Below are positions 1 through 10,981 of a stretch of DNA of 64,000 nt, piece after piece. The notes beneath the pieces are model-generated. The model did not search any database. It saw nothing but the letters and a program-made list of their open reading frames with translations, and was not told the origin of the DNA. The DNA lies in NCBI RefSeq assembly GCF_028583425.1, contig NC_072797.1, positions 20,370,001 through 20,434,000 on the forward strand, in the 5' to 3' direction. Made by a program: the position numbers and the translations under genes. The stretch is from Eublepharis macularius (lineage: Eukaryota > Chordata > Lepidosauria > Squamata > Eublepharidae). How positions within the stretch are numbered: the first letter of the stretch is position 1; each line of letters begins with the position of its first letter.

Positions 1-81
1 AGAAAACTAAGTATAACCAGGAATGTCTGTAGAGATGCTTGCAATGAGATTTGGAGTGTTACAAGTATGTCCCTAACTCTT

Positions 82-178
82 GACTCTCAAAAACTTACAC
101 CTGGAAAATCTTGTTGGTCTCTAAGGTGCCCCTGGACTCAAATCCTGCTGTTCTACTGCAGACCAACAGGGCTACCCT
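82..178 (+). repeat. Hammerhead-like repeat, subfamily B, one arm
   Basis: One arm of the abundant partly palindromic repeat. It reads through a CTCAAAAAC block, then TTGGTCTCTAAGGTGC and the fixed-end block TTCTACTGCAGACCAACAGG. The same blocks recur at about 9705, 30446, 37895, 40466, 60591 and 61475. No coding potential. Confidence 0.6.
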
Positions 179-179
179 C

Positions 180-1095
180 CTAAAAGTATGTCTAGTGTTA
201 TTAGGTAAGGGCCTAATAGGTAAGGTTTAACCAACTTGAGGGTGTAAGCTTTTCTAAAAACTTACTTGCATTGGGAAAAGCGCAGTTTCTCTCAGCTGCA
301 CTCATATCGGCAGAGAGCTAATGAGACTATTTGTGGAGTAAAGTGTTAATCTAAATCCTAAGGCAGGCAGATCTCTGTACCAGAGATATATGAGGAGACC
401 ATTTATACATGCACTTTCAACCTGTCAAGGGGTCCAAATGTTACCAGTTTTTAAGCGCCCGTGATATGTCTAGCGGGAACCCGGTTAGTCAGGCCTATGT
501 CGTTTAAAAAGGAATTACCTATAATTTTCTGACCTTTTCAGTCTCTTAATATTATTTCCTTCTGGGCATCCAGAGTACACAGATGAGGGACACTTTAAAA
601 TCTACTTTGCTCTGAAACCTTTCACAAATATTAGAACGCAACAGGAGTGGATTTTTCTCTATTTGAATTTCAGATTGCTATTTAAAGGTTATCTGTCTAC
701 ATTCCCATAAGGAAAACGATGAGAGGGGAAAGAGCAAAAATATATTGTAACAAATGTTCTGTACTTTCAGAGGCAGTCAGCCTAGATGCTTTTGTTTTCC
801 AGTATATACGTCAGCAGGTGATGATGGTAAATGTGAATGGAAGGGTATGATTTATCCATTTCTGGCTAATAAAACCAATATGGTATAGTAATTAGAGTGT
901 CGGAGTACAACATTCTACCATGGAAGCATCGGCGATCTGGGGCCAGTCATTCTCTTTTAGCCTAACCTCCTTCACAGTACTGTTGGGAAGATAAAATGGG
1001 GAAGGGGAGAACAATATTGTAAGTTGCTTTGGAACTCCACTGGGGACAAAAACAGAGTACAACTACCTAAATAAATAATAGTTTCGGGTGCATAG
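180..1095. other. Non-coding stretch, no recognised feature
   Basis: No exon, RNA gene or clear repeat boundary was recognised. A weak AATAAATAATA tail near 1069-1080 could be the 3' end of an old retroposon. Base composition is ordinary for intergenic reptile DNA. Confidence 0.4.
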
Positions 1096-1099
1096 GTGC

Positions 1100-2170
1100 A
1101 TCAGTCGGTAGTTACAGAATAAAATTCAAGTCCAGTAGCATCTAAAAGTCCAGCAGGGTGTAAGCTTTCATGAGTTAAAGCTCACTGTGTCAGATATGAA
1201 GATCCATCATCCATCAGACATTCTTGGAATTACAATACCCATATAGGGTTGCCAGGTGTCTGGTATTCACCCCAATAGTCTGGTATTTTGGGACACTGTC
1301 TGGGGAAATGTTCCCCCAATATCAGGCACATGACACCTGCCCCCTGGCAGCACGGTTATCCAGCCTGGGAGCCCAGCCTCCCTCTTGTGTGATGCCAGCA
1401 GGAGTGGGCTGCCCAGCTGCCCTCATGCAGCAGTGCAGTGCTGGTGGAAGTAGCTAGCTGGCCATGGTGCCCAGAAGTGGGTTGGTGCAGTGGCATCACT
1501 TCCTCCAGTGACATCATTACACTAGTCGGAAATGCAAGAAAGACCACCCCCTCTCCCTAGGGTCCAGTATTGTTCCGGACCCCATCTGGAAACCCTACTG
1601 ATGTAGTCAGGAATTATATTGATAAAGCTAGCAAAGTATCTAGGGCCTGCTATGAGATAGGCTCAAACAAAACAACACCACTGGTGTTCACATACCGTTC
1701 ACAGCTCAAACCAGTTGAACATTTATGACCCGCATTGGATAACGATATTCCTCTCTCACAGGCACTGAAAGCCAGGCTTTTCATTGCCCACACAGACAGC
1801 CCCCTAATGGTAAACAACTTCTCATTTACCATAATGCGCTTCCTAACATGGACATGAACTGTGGGAGCAGGATCTGTAATAAACCAAGATGCCAGCGTCA
1901 TTCCCATATTCATTCTCACAATAAAACCACACAGGACTCTTCTTTGCTTATCTCCTTGCTCTATGTTTCGCGTTGTACCTCTACATCCTGACTCCAATTG
2001 GCCCTTATCGGTAACACCCATCTCACCTTCTGACCAGGATATAATGGATGATGGATCTTCATCCTCATTTGCATCTGATGAAGTGAGATTTGACTCATGA
2101 TGAGAGCTTATACCTCGGAAATTTTTGTTAGTCTTTACTGGGCTCGAATTTTGTTCTAAATAAATAAATA
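1100..2170. repeat. Hammerhead-like repeat, two separated arms with nested MITE
   Basis: The left arm (about 1120-1205) carries AAGTCCAGTAGCATCTAA and GTGTAAGCTTTCATGAG. The inverted right arm (about 2070-2140) carries CATCTGATGAAGTGAG and GAGCTTATACCTCGG. They look like the two arms of one element, separated by unrelated DNA that includes the MITE at 1245-1596. The arms are diverged, so the copy is old. Confidence 0.45.
1245..1596. mobile_element. MITE with AGGGTTGCCAGG-type terminal inverted repeats
   Basis: Starts AGGGTTGCCAGGTGTCTGG and ends with an inverted counterpart (CATCTGGAAACCCT). Short, non-coding, with terminal inverted repeats. It resembles the AGGGTTGCC MITEs at 8489, 10792 and 59410 but has a different interior. 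I could not define a target duplication. Confidence 0.5.
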
Positions 2171-2175
2171 ATAGT

Positions 2176-3819
2176 CACTGTTGTGCCTCTCTCATCTTTG
2201 AAAAAGAATTGCAATCTACATATCAAGATGTGGTTGAATTCATACTTTTTGTTGTTGTTGTTGTTCTGAGAAAAGTTGGAAGAATTAAATTTTGGAAATC
2301 TAGAAACAGGAGAGGAGAAATTTCATGGAGAAATCTATCTTCCGGTATCGGTGGGGAGAGGATAGATTTCTATAGATTTTCCAGTCCTCCGGCAAATGGC
2401 ATGGGGAGCAAGTGACATGAAAACTTCTTTCTTCTTAGCATGAAAAAGGTATGTCTGTAGTCCAATGCGTGGTTCAAAACCAACCAGACAGCCAAAGTAT
2501 CAAGAACGACTCAGTTTTGTTCCTTTACCCATACTTCTGTTATCCACTTAGTGAAAGGAAAAATGCATATTTTTAGTAATGATCCCCTAGTCCTGTTAAA
2601 TTGAGCTTAGTAGCCACAAATTGATCCCCTTAATGTAATTTTGTAGAGGCTTTCTGCCAGTTTGCCCACATTATATCTCCCAGCCCGACTCTTTTGTATT
2701 TGCTGATTCCAATATTGTTAGAGTTATAAAGATGCACTTAACACATTAAGCGGATTTGTGCTTGAAACTCTGCCGAATCATTTGTAAACCAGACACAACT
2801 ATATTGGCACTCGAGGTCAACAAGAGAAGCGACTTCTGTATCAAGTTATTGCTGCTTCTCCCCAAGTGAAAAAGCACAGTAGTGCCACAGGAATACAATT
2901 CATCCATAATTGGAGGACGCATTATCTCGGAATATGCAACTTGCGCACTGCAGTTATATTCCATCGCTGTTTTTATAAAGGAACTTTATCCTTGTTTGCA
3001 TGCAAATATCTATAGCGTGAGCAATTTCCAGAGGACATCTGGCATTAGTGCAATCCATATCTTTGCATAATTTGCTTTCAAGAACTGGGAGTCTAACAGA
3101 GTCAATGGAAGCCACAAGGCAGATGCAGACTCCTGCTTGGCTAAAATGGGTAGCAGAAGCTGGTGCTGTGCTAAGCCCTGCCTAGTATGTTTCAAGTAGC
3201 AGTGGTACCATTATACTAACATAACAGCACCCCCAGAATCTGCTAGTAAGTTCTGAATCTGCCCCCCAAACCCCTTTGCCCCAATCAGACCCCCGAGTTC
3301 CGACTGGCATGGAATTGTCTTATTCTCACTGCTTGGTTCATCCCCATTTTTATAATTGCTCACCTTGTCCACCTCTGTATATTTTCCTGAACAAAAAGTC
3401 TGAGAAAAGAGAACCATGAGCTCTTGCTCAGTTCTCAGCCACATCTCTGGGGTTTGCAGAAGGAGGAGATCCCAAAAGGTTGTCTCCCCTATTCAGATCA
3501 AATCCGGGATATTATTTTTCTTCTTAGCGATTTCTCCAGTTGCACAGCTCTCAATCTTTTATTTGCCAAAACTCCTAAAACCTCCCAGTCCCTAAACAAA
3601 TGCCTCATTACTTTTCCACAGTAAATATCCAGCAACAAATGTTCAATGTAGATTGTTAGTTTGATTGTGTACAAAGATCCTTTGCAGCAAGACTAATTAT
3701 TATGGAATTAAAATGGATAAGCTTTGTTAGGAAGTGGGATATTTGTCAACTGCACATGCACTTGACTCAGGTGACTCTCTCTCTATATATATTTCATGCA
3801 CATACAGTGGTTTCGGTAT
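2176..3819. other. Mostly single-copy non-coding DNA; candidate conserved element
   Basis: No repeat family was recognised between about 2540 and 3700. It holds an octamer-type site ATGCAAAT (3000-3007) within the palindrome TTTGCATGCAAA (2995-3006) and a second octamer-like TTTGCATAAT near 3062. Homeodomain-like ATTA/TAAT cores also occur. A distal enhancer is possible but unproven from sequence alone. Confidence 0.3.
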
Positions 3820-3856
3820 GCATCCCTATTTGAGCTTGTGCATCTATGCTGGTAAG

Positions 3857-4329
3857 TAGAGATGGGCATGAACTGAAATACGAACCAAAATTCGACACGA
3901 ACCGGGCCAGTTTGTGGTTTGCGAACCAGAGATCATCAGAGCCCATTTCTGACGAACCGCCACAAACTTCAGGCTGGTTCATTTGGTTTGTTTTTGGTTC
4001 GTCACTACAGACAGCCTGGCGCCATCAGTTTCCTACGTAACAGTGAATGGACTTTCTGCAGACCTTCTGTTGACCCAGAGGTGACTTTCTGCTGACCTGG
4101 AAGTGATAATTTGCTGACCCAGATGTGATGTTTTCATGAACAAAATGAATTGTTTCGCAAACTGGGGGAGATTCGTGAAAGTTCGTGGTTTGTAAAACGT
4201 GATGAACCATGAACTGCATGGTTCATGCATCCCTGTTTGAGCTTGTGCATCTACGCTGGTAAGTAGAGATGGGCACGAACTGAAATATGAACCAAAATTT
4301 GGTTTTTTCCCGGTTCGTGCCCATCTCTA
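3857..4329. mobile_element. hAT-type MITE with internal duplication of its own flank
   Basis: Terminal inverted repeats TAGAGATGGGCATGAAC and GTTCGTGCCCATCTCTA. Perfect 8-bp target duplication CTGGTAAG at 3849-3856 and 4330-4337, the size expected for hAT transposase. The flanking sequence GCATCCCT..CTGGTAAG plus the left end recurs inside at about 4229-4300. The interior is therefore a tandem duplication, and 4262-4329 is itself a minimal 68-bp hairpin element flanked by CTGGTAAG. Same family as 37166-37555 and 40733-41439. Confidence 0.8.
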
Positions 4330-4337
4330 CTGGTAAG

Positions 4338-5417
4338 ATATGAAGTTACAACATGGTATATACAGCAAAATGGATACAAATGAAAGAATCAATTCCCAAT
4401 GAAGGCACTAGACATAATCAAATACAAGCGAAGTCTGGATGTTTTCCCTTGCAGACGGCATAAAAACTTTGCACAGACAATTTAGGAGCAAACTAGACAT
4501 GAACTGATCTGCAATTTTTTTAAGAGAGTGAAGTAGCTGTTCAGGTGGTGTGTGTGTTAAAGCCCAAATATAAACCCAGAAGCAGGCAAAAGATGTTTCT
4601 CTGGAGTACAGTAAAGTTAACATGAACAATTCAGACAGTGAGGGAAAAGCGATATGTTGAGTGTTTTAGTAGTAGGATTAAAAGAACTATCAAAAGACAG
4701 GTGAGAATTAAACAGAACACAGAAGTCTTATAAGAAATGGCAAAACCAATTTGTTTGCTGGAAATCAGGACAAAGGGTAACAAAATGTTTGATGTCTGTC
4801 TAACAGAAGAATTATCCAGGGGATTTTTTTTTTAAAAAAAGCAAAATGATTACTACACAATGTGTACTTAGCATTCTGGAAGCTGGGGAGGGAGATTGCA
4901 ATGAAGTATGGTCGAATCAGAACCAAGTGCAAAAACAAGATCAGTCTTCATGACAGCAAGCAAACCCAGTGGAAATGTACTCTATAAACATCAAATAAAA
5001 CACAGAGCACACTGAACTCCTAGGGCCACGCTACAAGTGACAGGGTCCCTGGAGTTAAGCCTGCTGACTCCATTTTAATTGATTTAAAGCCAAGACAGGC
5101 ACCTCCTGTCAGAGAAGGCTTGGACTCAGCTTTGGCGGTGCTTCTTAGCAAAGGGGCCAGGGAGAGGGAGGGCAGGACAGGCACACTGGACTTCTGCGGG
5201 CATCTAGTCCCAGCCCATCCCGTCTCCTTCTAGTTTGGAAAGTTCTCTGAATCCATTGCCATCAGCGTTTACAGGACCCTATGCAGGGTCTGTAAGAAGG
5301 GCAGAATCTGTGCCTTCGTTTGGGCGCTTTCACAATGCAATCTCTACCCCAAACTTCCAGGACAGTCACATGTTCATGAATCAGTCTGCGCTATTCCTGA
5401 ACAACACTTTGATCCTT
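4338..5417. other. Non-coding stretch, nothing recognised
   Basis: No exon-like conserved peptide, RNA gene or complete repeat was recognised. A fragment near 5030 (CCACGCTACAAGTGACAGGG) resembles the end of the MITE family seen complete at 18391-18757. Confidence 0.35.
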
Positions 5418-6065
5418 AGGGATGCCAGACCCCCGGCAGGGGCAGGGGATCCCCTGCCCTTGCCCCCACACCCCGTCCCACTTACCTGGCCAGTGAGGGG
5501 GGTTCGCCCCTTCCGTGCATGCTCCCCTGCGGTGCTGCGTGCTCCCGTGAACACCAGCCACCCATTTTGACCTGGATCGGGGCTGCTGTGGAGCTCAGGA
5601 GCACTCCTGCACTCCACAATGGGTCTGTTTTGGCCCAAATCGGGCTTGTTTCAGGACCGTTTTGGTGCAGATCACACCAGTTTTGAGGTGCTGTAGAGCG
5701 AAGGAGTGCTCCTGCGCTCTGCAGCGGCCCAAAACAGGCCGGATTTGGTGCAGATCAGGCCCGTTTTGGGCCACTGCGGAACACAGGAGAGCTCCCACGC
5801 TTCTCAGTGGCTCAAAACAGGCCCGTTCTGTGCCAAAATGGTCCTGAAACAAGCCCAATTTGGGCCAAAATGGGCCCATTTGGGGCTGCTGTGGAGTGTA
5901 GGAGCGCTCCCGTGCTCTGCAGTGGCCCCAATTTGAGCCCCTGCAGATCATGGCTCCCAGGGGCCACGTGATGAAATCACTTCCCACACATGCACCCCCC
6001 ACCACAAGAGGTAAGTACAAGGAGCCAGTTCCCCCGCTGGGAGGTTAAGAGGTCCTGACAACCCT
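5418..6065. mobile_element. GC-rich MITE with internal degenerate repeats
   Basis: Ends are inverted: AGGGATGCCAGACC at the left and GGTCCTGACAACCCT at the right. The interior (about 5590-5940) is built of degenerate copies of units such as TTTTGGCCCAAATCGGGC and GGAGCGCTCCTGCGCTCT on both strands. The open frames across it result from this GC-rich repeat structure and do not look like genes. Similar interior units fill 24401-25543. Confidence 0.6.
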
Positions 6066-7165
6066 ATTAATCCTGCTTTTCGAAAGAAGGAAATACAAGG
6101 TGGCTCATACGACTAAATCTATTCATCTTTGTACGCAGTGAGGATTGCTGAGTGACATCCCTTGGACACGACTGGTGGGTGCAGTTAACATCAGGGAGAC
6201 AGTGGCAAGTCTCACTGGCCAGGTCACCCATCTTGCTCCTGAGAAAGGAGCAGAGAGCAGGAGGAAATCAAGCCCACAACACTTGGCCTTCCACTCTGCG
6301 GGGAAGTCTGAGCCTTTCCCTCTCAGCATGTGGATTCAGAATGGGAGAAGGAAAATTCATACACTGCTTGTCTTGATGAGAAAGTCCAGTGATTTCCTTG
6401 GTAGTGATGCAAGAAGGCCCAGGAGCAGAACCAGCTACAAGCACAAAGGCCTTGACAAGCTGTTTTATGCACCTGGATTTAGGTGTGCCCATATAGGGGA
6501 AACTATTGGCTGAAACTGGTGCAGAATTAAGATCCTTGACGGCATCCTGCAGTTACAGAACTGGAGAACAATCTATATAAACAAAGAAAAAGAAAAACCT
6601 GTCTAAGGCATTACTCTGATGATGCCAAGAGGTGGATTAATCCAAGCCTCTGACTTCACGAGGTCAGAGGGTCATGGGATACAAGAAGACGAGACTCTCA
6701 GTGTGTGTGTGTGTGGGGGGGCTGGTATGAGGGTAGCACTCCAGTCCCCAATCTTTCTACCCACTATACCACTCTGGTTCAAAACAACAAGCAACATGTT
6801 TGAAGATACTTCCTTGAAGTCAATAGAACAAGCTAGGATGGTAGCTTTAGAACGGGGGCTGAATTAAGTTGTCACAATGGTAGTCTTTGCTTGTTGCTTT
6901 CAGGACTTTTTTTAATGTTGCTGCTATCAAGAGCATTAGACTGGACTGGAGAGGAAAGAGAATTGCACCAGATATACTTTCAATAACGCTGGATGGACTA
7001 ACTAGTAATTATGGCTGTTGATGTCTTTGCTGAGGTACCCAAAAGGTAATGTTGGTAATTTCTGTGTCTGTTAACCTACATTTTTTCAGATCTGATTGAA
7101 GCACCTAGCTTTTCAGCTCTAAATGGCTTTTGGAAAGCCAAACAGCCCCAATACAAACAGAGCTT
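6066..7165. other. Non-coding stretch, nothing recognised
   Basis: Contains a short GTGTGTGTGTG run near 6705 and no recognisable gene. Open frames across 6145-6513 have no similarity I recognise and no splice or start context. Confidence 0.35.
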
Positions 7166-7169
7166 ATTT

Positions 7170-7250
<81 letters not shown>
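7170..7250. repeat. (GATA)n microsatellite
   Basis: About 81 bp of uninterrupted GATA tetranucleotide repeat (about 20 units). GATA (Bkm-type) arrays are common in squamate genomes and enriched on some snake sex chromosomes. One array does not identify a sex chromosome. Confidence 0.97.
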
Positions 7251-7867
7251 CAATATCATTTAGAAGCCAAAGCCAGAGTGCAGCCAGAACTGCAGGCTCG
7301 TATATTTAAGCTTTTCTACTGCCCTAAACTGGCTCTAACCTCATGGGACTCCAGTGGCCCCAAGAAGGGGGAATTGGCATGAGCATGAGAACCCTTGTTG
7401 CATGAGTAACGCTACCAGTTTCAGTAGCTGTGGAAGCTTTCTTCAAGAAGCAGTTGTATCAAAACCAAATACTGTGAGGCAGTGGTCCAGAGAAAATCTC
7501 TAAAGCTGCAAAAGCTACTTATTCTGTCACTTCTTTAAGACAGGTTTTGCTTCCAAAGTGAGAGATCTGAACAGCAGCCATGAAGAGGAAAGGCGATGCT
7601 GCAGCTGATCTGATGGAACAATTTCTGGGAGTTCAGATGGCATCTGAAGACCAGAAGGAATGGTTGCTGGCATAGGAAGAGAGATTTTGATGGTCTGAGG
7701 TTCAGTCCAGAAACAAAGGCCTTTAATACCTTTTACTAGGACCAACCCAAAACTATGTGGAAGACTTTGAGTTTCCTATTGCAATCCAGAACAATTTTAC
7801 ACCATTCTGTGTTATTTTTGTTCAATGAGATTACATGGATTTGGCTTTTAGTTTGAACCAATGCAGC

Positions 7868-8412
7868 TAGGGCTGGTGCCAGGTTTTCTGGCACCTGAGG
7901 CCAGATACCTGCACCCGGGGGCAGCTTCAGGGGCGTTGCTGCCCCTGTGCGTGTGCGCACACCTGGACTGCATGATGATGTCACTGTGTGTGATGTCATC
8001 ATGCAGGGCGTGCCACTATGAGCTGGCTGACCCATTGGCGAGGCAGGCAGCTGGGACGGCGCGCAGGTGGCCTCCCACACTCCTGCTAAGTTGCCCTGCA
8101 CCACCCTGGCTGCCTGCTGTGCCTGGCTGGCCCGCAGCTGTGTGCTGGCGACGGCAGCACGGGGCAACTCAGTGGGAGGGCTGGGAGGCTGCCTGCTCAG
8201 TTGCCCCACGCTGCCTCCGCCAGCATGCACTTCTGGCTGGGCACCTGCAGGCCAGGTGTGGCCGGCAGCCGGGGAGGCACACAGGAGTGGCTTCCCAGCA
8301 CCTCCTATTCAGCTGCCAGCGCTGCCACTGCCAGCCCCCCAGCGTGCGCCCCTACCTCCAGTCAGTGCTTGAGGGGGCTGCTGGCACCACCTCATTGGAC
8401 ACGCCGGCCCTG
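7868..8412. mobile_element. GC-rich hAT-type MITE
   Basis: Terminal inverted repeats TAGGGCTGGTGCCAG and (reverse strand) CAGGGCCGGCGTGTCC. 8-bp target duplication AATGCAGC at 7860-7867 and 8413-8420. The interior is CpG- and GC-rich with a direct/inverted TGATGTCA motif cluster near 7977-8004. The long open frames within (for example on the plus strand to 8433) are compositional and do not resemble a transposase. Confidence 0.75.
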
Positions 8413-8488
8413 AATGCAGCTTCCTGCATCTGAAACTAGAATCCTTCAAATTGGTTGAAGTAAGGTAGAGCAGGGAGGGACTGCAGCT

Positions 8489-8616
8489 AGGGTTGCATTG
8501 TCATAGAGTTCACCCTCCAAAGCAGCCATTTTTCTCCCAGGGAACTGACCTCTATGGTCTGGATAGCAGCTGTAATTCCAGGAGACCTCTAACCGCCACC
8601 TGGAGGCTGGCAACCT
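8489..8616. mobile_element. Short AGGGTTGC MITE
   Basis: Starts AGGGTTGCATTGTC and ends CTGGAGGCTGGCAACCT, an inverted pair. The interior includes CTCCCAGGGAACTGACCTC and GTAATTCCAGGAGACCTC, hallmarks shared with copies at 10792-10981 and 59410-59544. Confidence 0.65.
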
Positions 8617-8867
8617 GAATATATCTTGAAGACTAAAATCTCTCATTTTAGATTAGGGACTGTAATTTTTTGCATGTAAATAAGTTTGTGTGTAGTAACA
8701 TGAGGATTTTGAATATTGGTTACAGTGTGTTAAAATGCAGGCCTCTGAGGAAAGAAGGAGGGGGACTGGATGGGTGAATGGATGGTGGCTGAACTCTAGG
8801 CATAGTAAACCGCACTTTTAGTCAGTGTGCTGCCCCTCTCTCCCCTCCTGTATTTGACCAGTTCGGA

Positions 8868-8992
8868 TCATGCATCTGACGAAGAGAACTTGATTCTCGA
8901 AAGCTTATGCTAATTGGTTAGTCTTAAAGGTGCTACTGGACTCTTTTTGATTTTGCTACTACAGACTAACACGGCTAACTCCTCTGGATCTA
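8868..8992 (+). repeat. Hammerhead-like repeat, subfamily A, fixed end intact
   Basis: Reads GACCAGTTCGGATCATGCAT, then a hammerhead-like core at 8876-8912 (CTGACGA, GAGAA/TTCTC stem, GAAA, GC-TTAT-GC, TA). It continues through GGTTAGTCTTAAAGGTGC and the fixed end CAGACTAACACGGCTAACTC. Core elements match the hammerhead consensus except for one extra A between core and stem II. No inverted 5' piece is seen in this copy. Confidence 0.75.
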
Positions 8993-9477
8993 TGTCTAGG
9001 TCAGGCAAACTATGTGGAAAAACCTGAGTAAATGTATGTCTGTGTGGAAGAGGTGAGAATTTATGCCATTAGTGAAAATCTGTGTGGAAAATTAGTCTTT
9101 GTGACTTATGAACCTATTCTGAAACCAATACACTTATCAAGACTCTGTCTGCAACACTTACGAACTTATAAATTCTACCTATTAAGCAAAAAAAGGAATC
9201 CTTTTTTTTACTTCACAGCCACCCCTGTACACTGACTGTTCTGTCATACCAATATCTATAAATAAACCTTCCTATAAAACATGTTAAACTGAAGAGATTT
9301 AAAGCCTTTGGTGGTAGCAAATTTGCATTTATATACCCAATTACACTGTTTATTAAAATGTCTTTTAAATTGACGGTACTGACTCACACTGTGTCATCTG
9401 CCTTGAGTTGCAGGGAGAAAGGATGACTATAAATAAGGAAAATAAAAAAATAAGGGCTCAGGGATCTCCACTCCCCG

Positions 9478-9562
9478 TTGTATATGAAGAAGAGAGCTCT
9501 GATTTTGGAAAGTTTATACCCTGAAAATCTTGATCTCTCAGGTGCCTCTGGACAACACTCCA
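9478..9562 (+). repeat. Hammerhead-like repeat, subfamily B, fragment
   Basis: Fragment with GAAGAAGAGAGCTCTGATTT, AAGTTTATACCCTGAAAATC and CTCAGGTGCCTCTGG, matching one arm of the element at 9705-9990. Confidence 0.55.
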
Positions 9563-9704
9563 GCGTTAATTGATTAAACTAGGATTGATTAAGAGTGTTC
9601 TTGCTACAACTTCTCTGGCTTGTGATTTCCCATTCATCATAGGTATCTGCACTTCTTTCCTGTTACAGAGGCTAACTAGTTTGAAATACCTGGTTAATGG
9701 GCTG

Positions 9705-9990
9705 CATCTTTTAGGTGGGTAGTCATGTTGGTCTGCACTGGAACACCTTAAGAGACCAACAGTGTTTTCAGAGTATAAACTTTCGTGAGTCAGAGCTTCC
9801 TTCTTCAGATACAGGTAGAAATGGAGATCCCTGAACCTTTATAACCCTTTATGTGCTCCTGACTGGGATATAAAGCCTCAGAGATCTCCATTCCTCTCTG
9901 TATCTGAAGAAGGGAGCTCTGACTCTGGAAAGTTTATACCCTGAAAATTCTGTTGGTCCCACAAGTGCCACTGGACTCAACTGCTAACCA
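9705..9990. repeat. Hammerhead-like repeat, subfamily B, both arms
   Basis: The left arm (about 9713-9820) starts AGGTGGGTAGTCATGTTGG and runs through AACTTTCGTGAGTCAGAGC to CTTCTTCAGATACAG. The right arm (about 9899-9990) is its inverse: TGTATCTGAAGAAGGGAGC, then GAAAGTTTATACCCTG. The arms are separated by about 75 bp. The structure is partly palindromic, with the fixed end on the left. Confidence 0.65.
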
Positions 9991-10405
9991 CTGCCAGTCT
10001 CAAAAGGTCAAGACTGTTATAATTTTGAGACTCCGTTTTTTTGCCCCGCCCATTTCTTCTTTGCCACGCCTCCCATCTCTGTACCAACCCTCTTTGCCTC
10101 ACCCTCACCACGCCCCCTTGCCTCTGCTAAGTCCCGCCCTATCTCTTCTCTCTCGCCAATGAACCACGTCCACGGCTTAGCAAAACCTCTCAAACGGATG
10201 GCTGCTTAACTCATTGCCTCCTTCTCTCTCGCAGTTTGTTTCATTGCCTAATTGCCTCGACATCACGTTCTTGTATTCTGTTCGTGTCGCGATTTTTTTA
10301 AAAAAAATCCCTGCTCCTTTCCCTCTCTGAAAAACCTCCGTTTTTTTAGGCAATAGGGCGGACACCGTGCTTGGAAGTTGCAAAGACCTCTCTCGCCGCC
10401 CAGTT

Positions 10406-10424
10406 GCATATTGGGGGATGTAGT
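10406..10424 (-). promoter_or_regulatory. ZNF143/THAP11-type site
   Basis: The minus strand reads ACTACATCCCCCAATATGC, close to the ACTACAATTCCCAGCATGC consensus bound by ZNF143 (Staf) and THAP11 near transcription starts of housekeeping genes. Paired with an opposite-strand copy 53 bp away. Confidence 0.6.
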
Positions 10425-10476
10425 CTCTGGAGTCTCCCTCTTGTATCTAGTCTACTGGGAAAGTAGAGGAGTGGAA

Positions 10477-10494
10477 ACTACAATTCCCGGATGC
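10477..10494 (+). promoter_or_regulatory. ZNF143/THAP11-type site
   Basis: Plus-strand ACTACAATTCCCGGATGC, one base short of the 19-bp consensus but with the ACTACAATTCCC half perfect. Such sites usually lie within about 100 bp of the transcription start, which supports a start near 10450-10600. Confidence 0.7.
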
Positions 10495-10791
10495 CTGTGC
10501 TAACACGAGGGCTCCTGTGCCTGTCCCCTGGCCAGGGCTGCCCTGGGGAGTGTGAATGGTCTTCAGTGGCAGGCACCTGCAGAGGGGGGAGGAGGGGGCG
10601 CCGCCGTGGGCTGGGGGGCTTTAGCTAGCCCACCTTTGCTTTTGGTGGCCGAGGGGTGTGTGTGACTCCAGCCTTGTTGCCACAGCTGTACCTCACCCTA
10701 GAAGAAGGAGGCAGGAAAATTGGTGGGTAAATGGGTTTAGCTTTCCTTGCATTTTTGGCGTGGAGGGAGTAGAGTCAAGCGGCTTTGTAGC

Positions 10792-10981
10792 GTTGCCAAC
10801 TTCAGGTCAGTAAATTCCTGGAGTTTTGGGGGTGCAGCCTAGGGAGGGACCCCAGCAGGGTCTAATGCCATTGATTCCAGTCTCCCAAGTTACCATTTCC
10901 TCCAGGGGAACTTATCTCTGTAGTCTGGAGATCAGTTATGATTCTGGGAGATCTCCAGGCCTTATCTGTAGGATGGTAACC
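10792..10981. mobile_element. AGGGTTGCC-type MITE, diverged
   Basis: Left end GTTGCCAACTTCAGGTCAG. Interior CAGGGGAACTTATCTCTGTA and GATTCTGGGAGATCTCCAGG. Right end GTAGGATGGTAACC. Lies just downstream of the SEC11C promoter, so probably in its first intron. Confidence 0.6.

Larger units (their letters stand above)
10020..10560 (+). promoter_or_regulatory. SEC11C: CpG-rich promoter, probably of SEC11C
   Basis: CpG- and pyrimidine-rich block with several GC-box-like sites (CCCCGCCC, CACGCCCCC, TCCCGCCC), a CCAAT box at 10156-10160 and two ACTACA-type sites. No TATA box is evident, as expected for a housekeeping gene. It lies 1.3-1.8 kb upstream of the first SEC11C coding exon. That exon is preceded by a good splice acceptor, so a non-coding first exon probably starts here. 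The promoter could be bidirectional. The assignment rests on position and composition only. Confidence 0.6.

Noticed and set aside
7170-7250. GATA array as evidence of a sex chromosome
   Set aside because: Single GATA microsatellites are common on squamate autosomes; one array carries no weight.
7736-8433. Long open frames on both strands near 8 kb
   Set aside because: They coincide with the GC-rich hAT MITE at 7868-8412 and show no transposase or host-protein motif.
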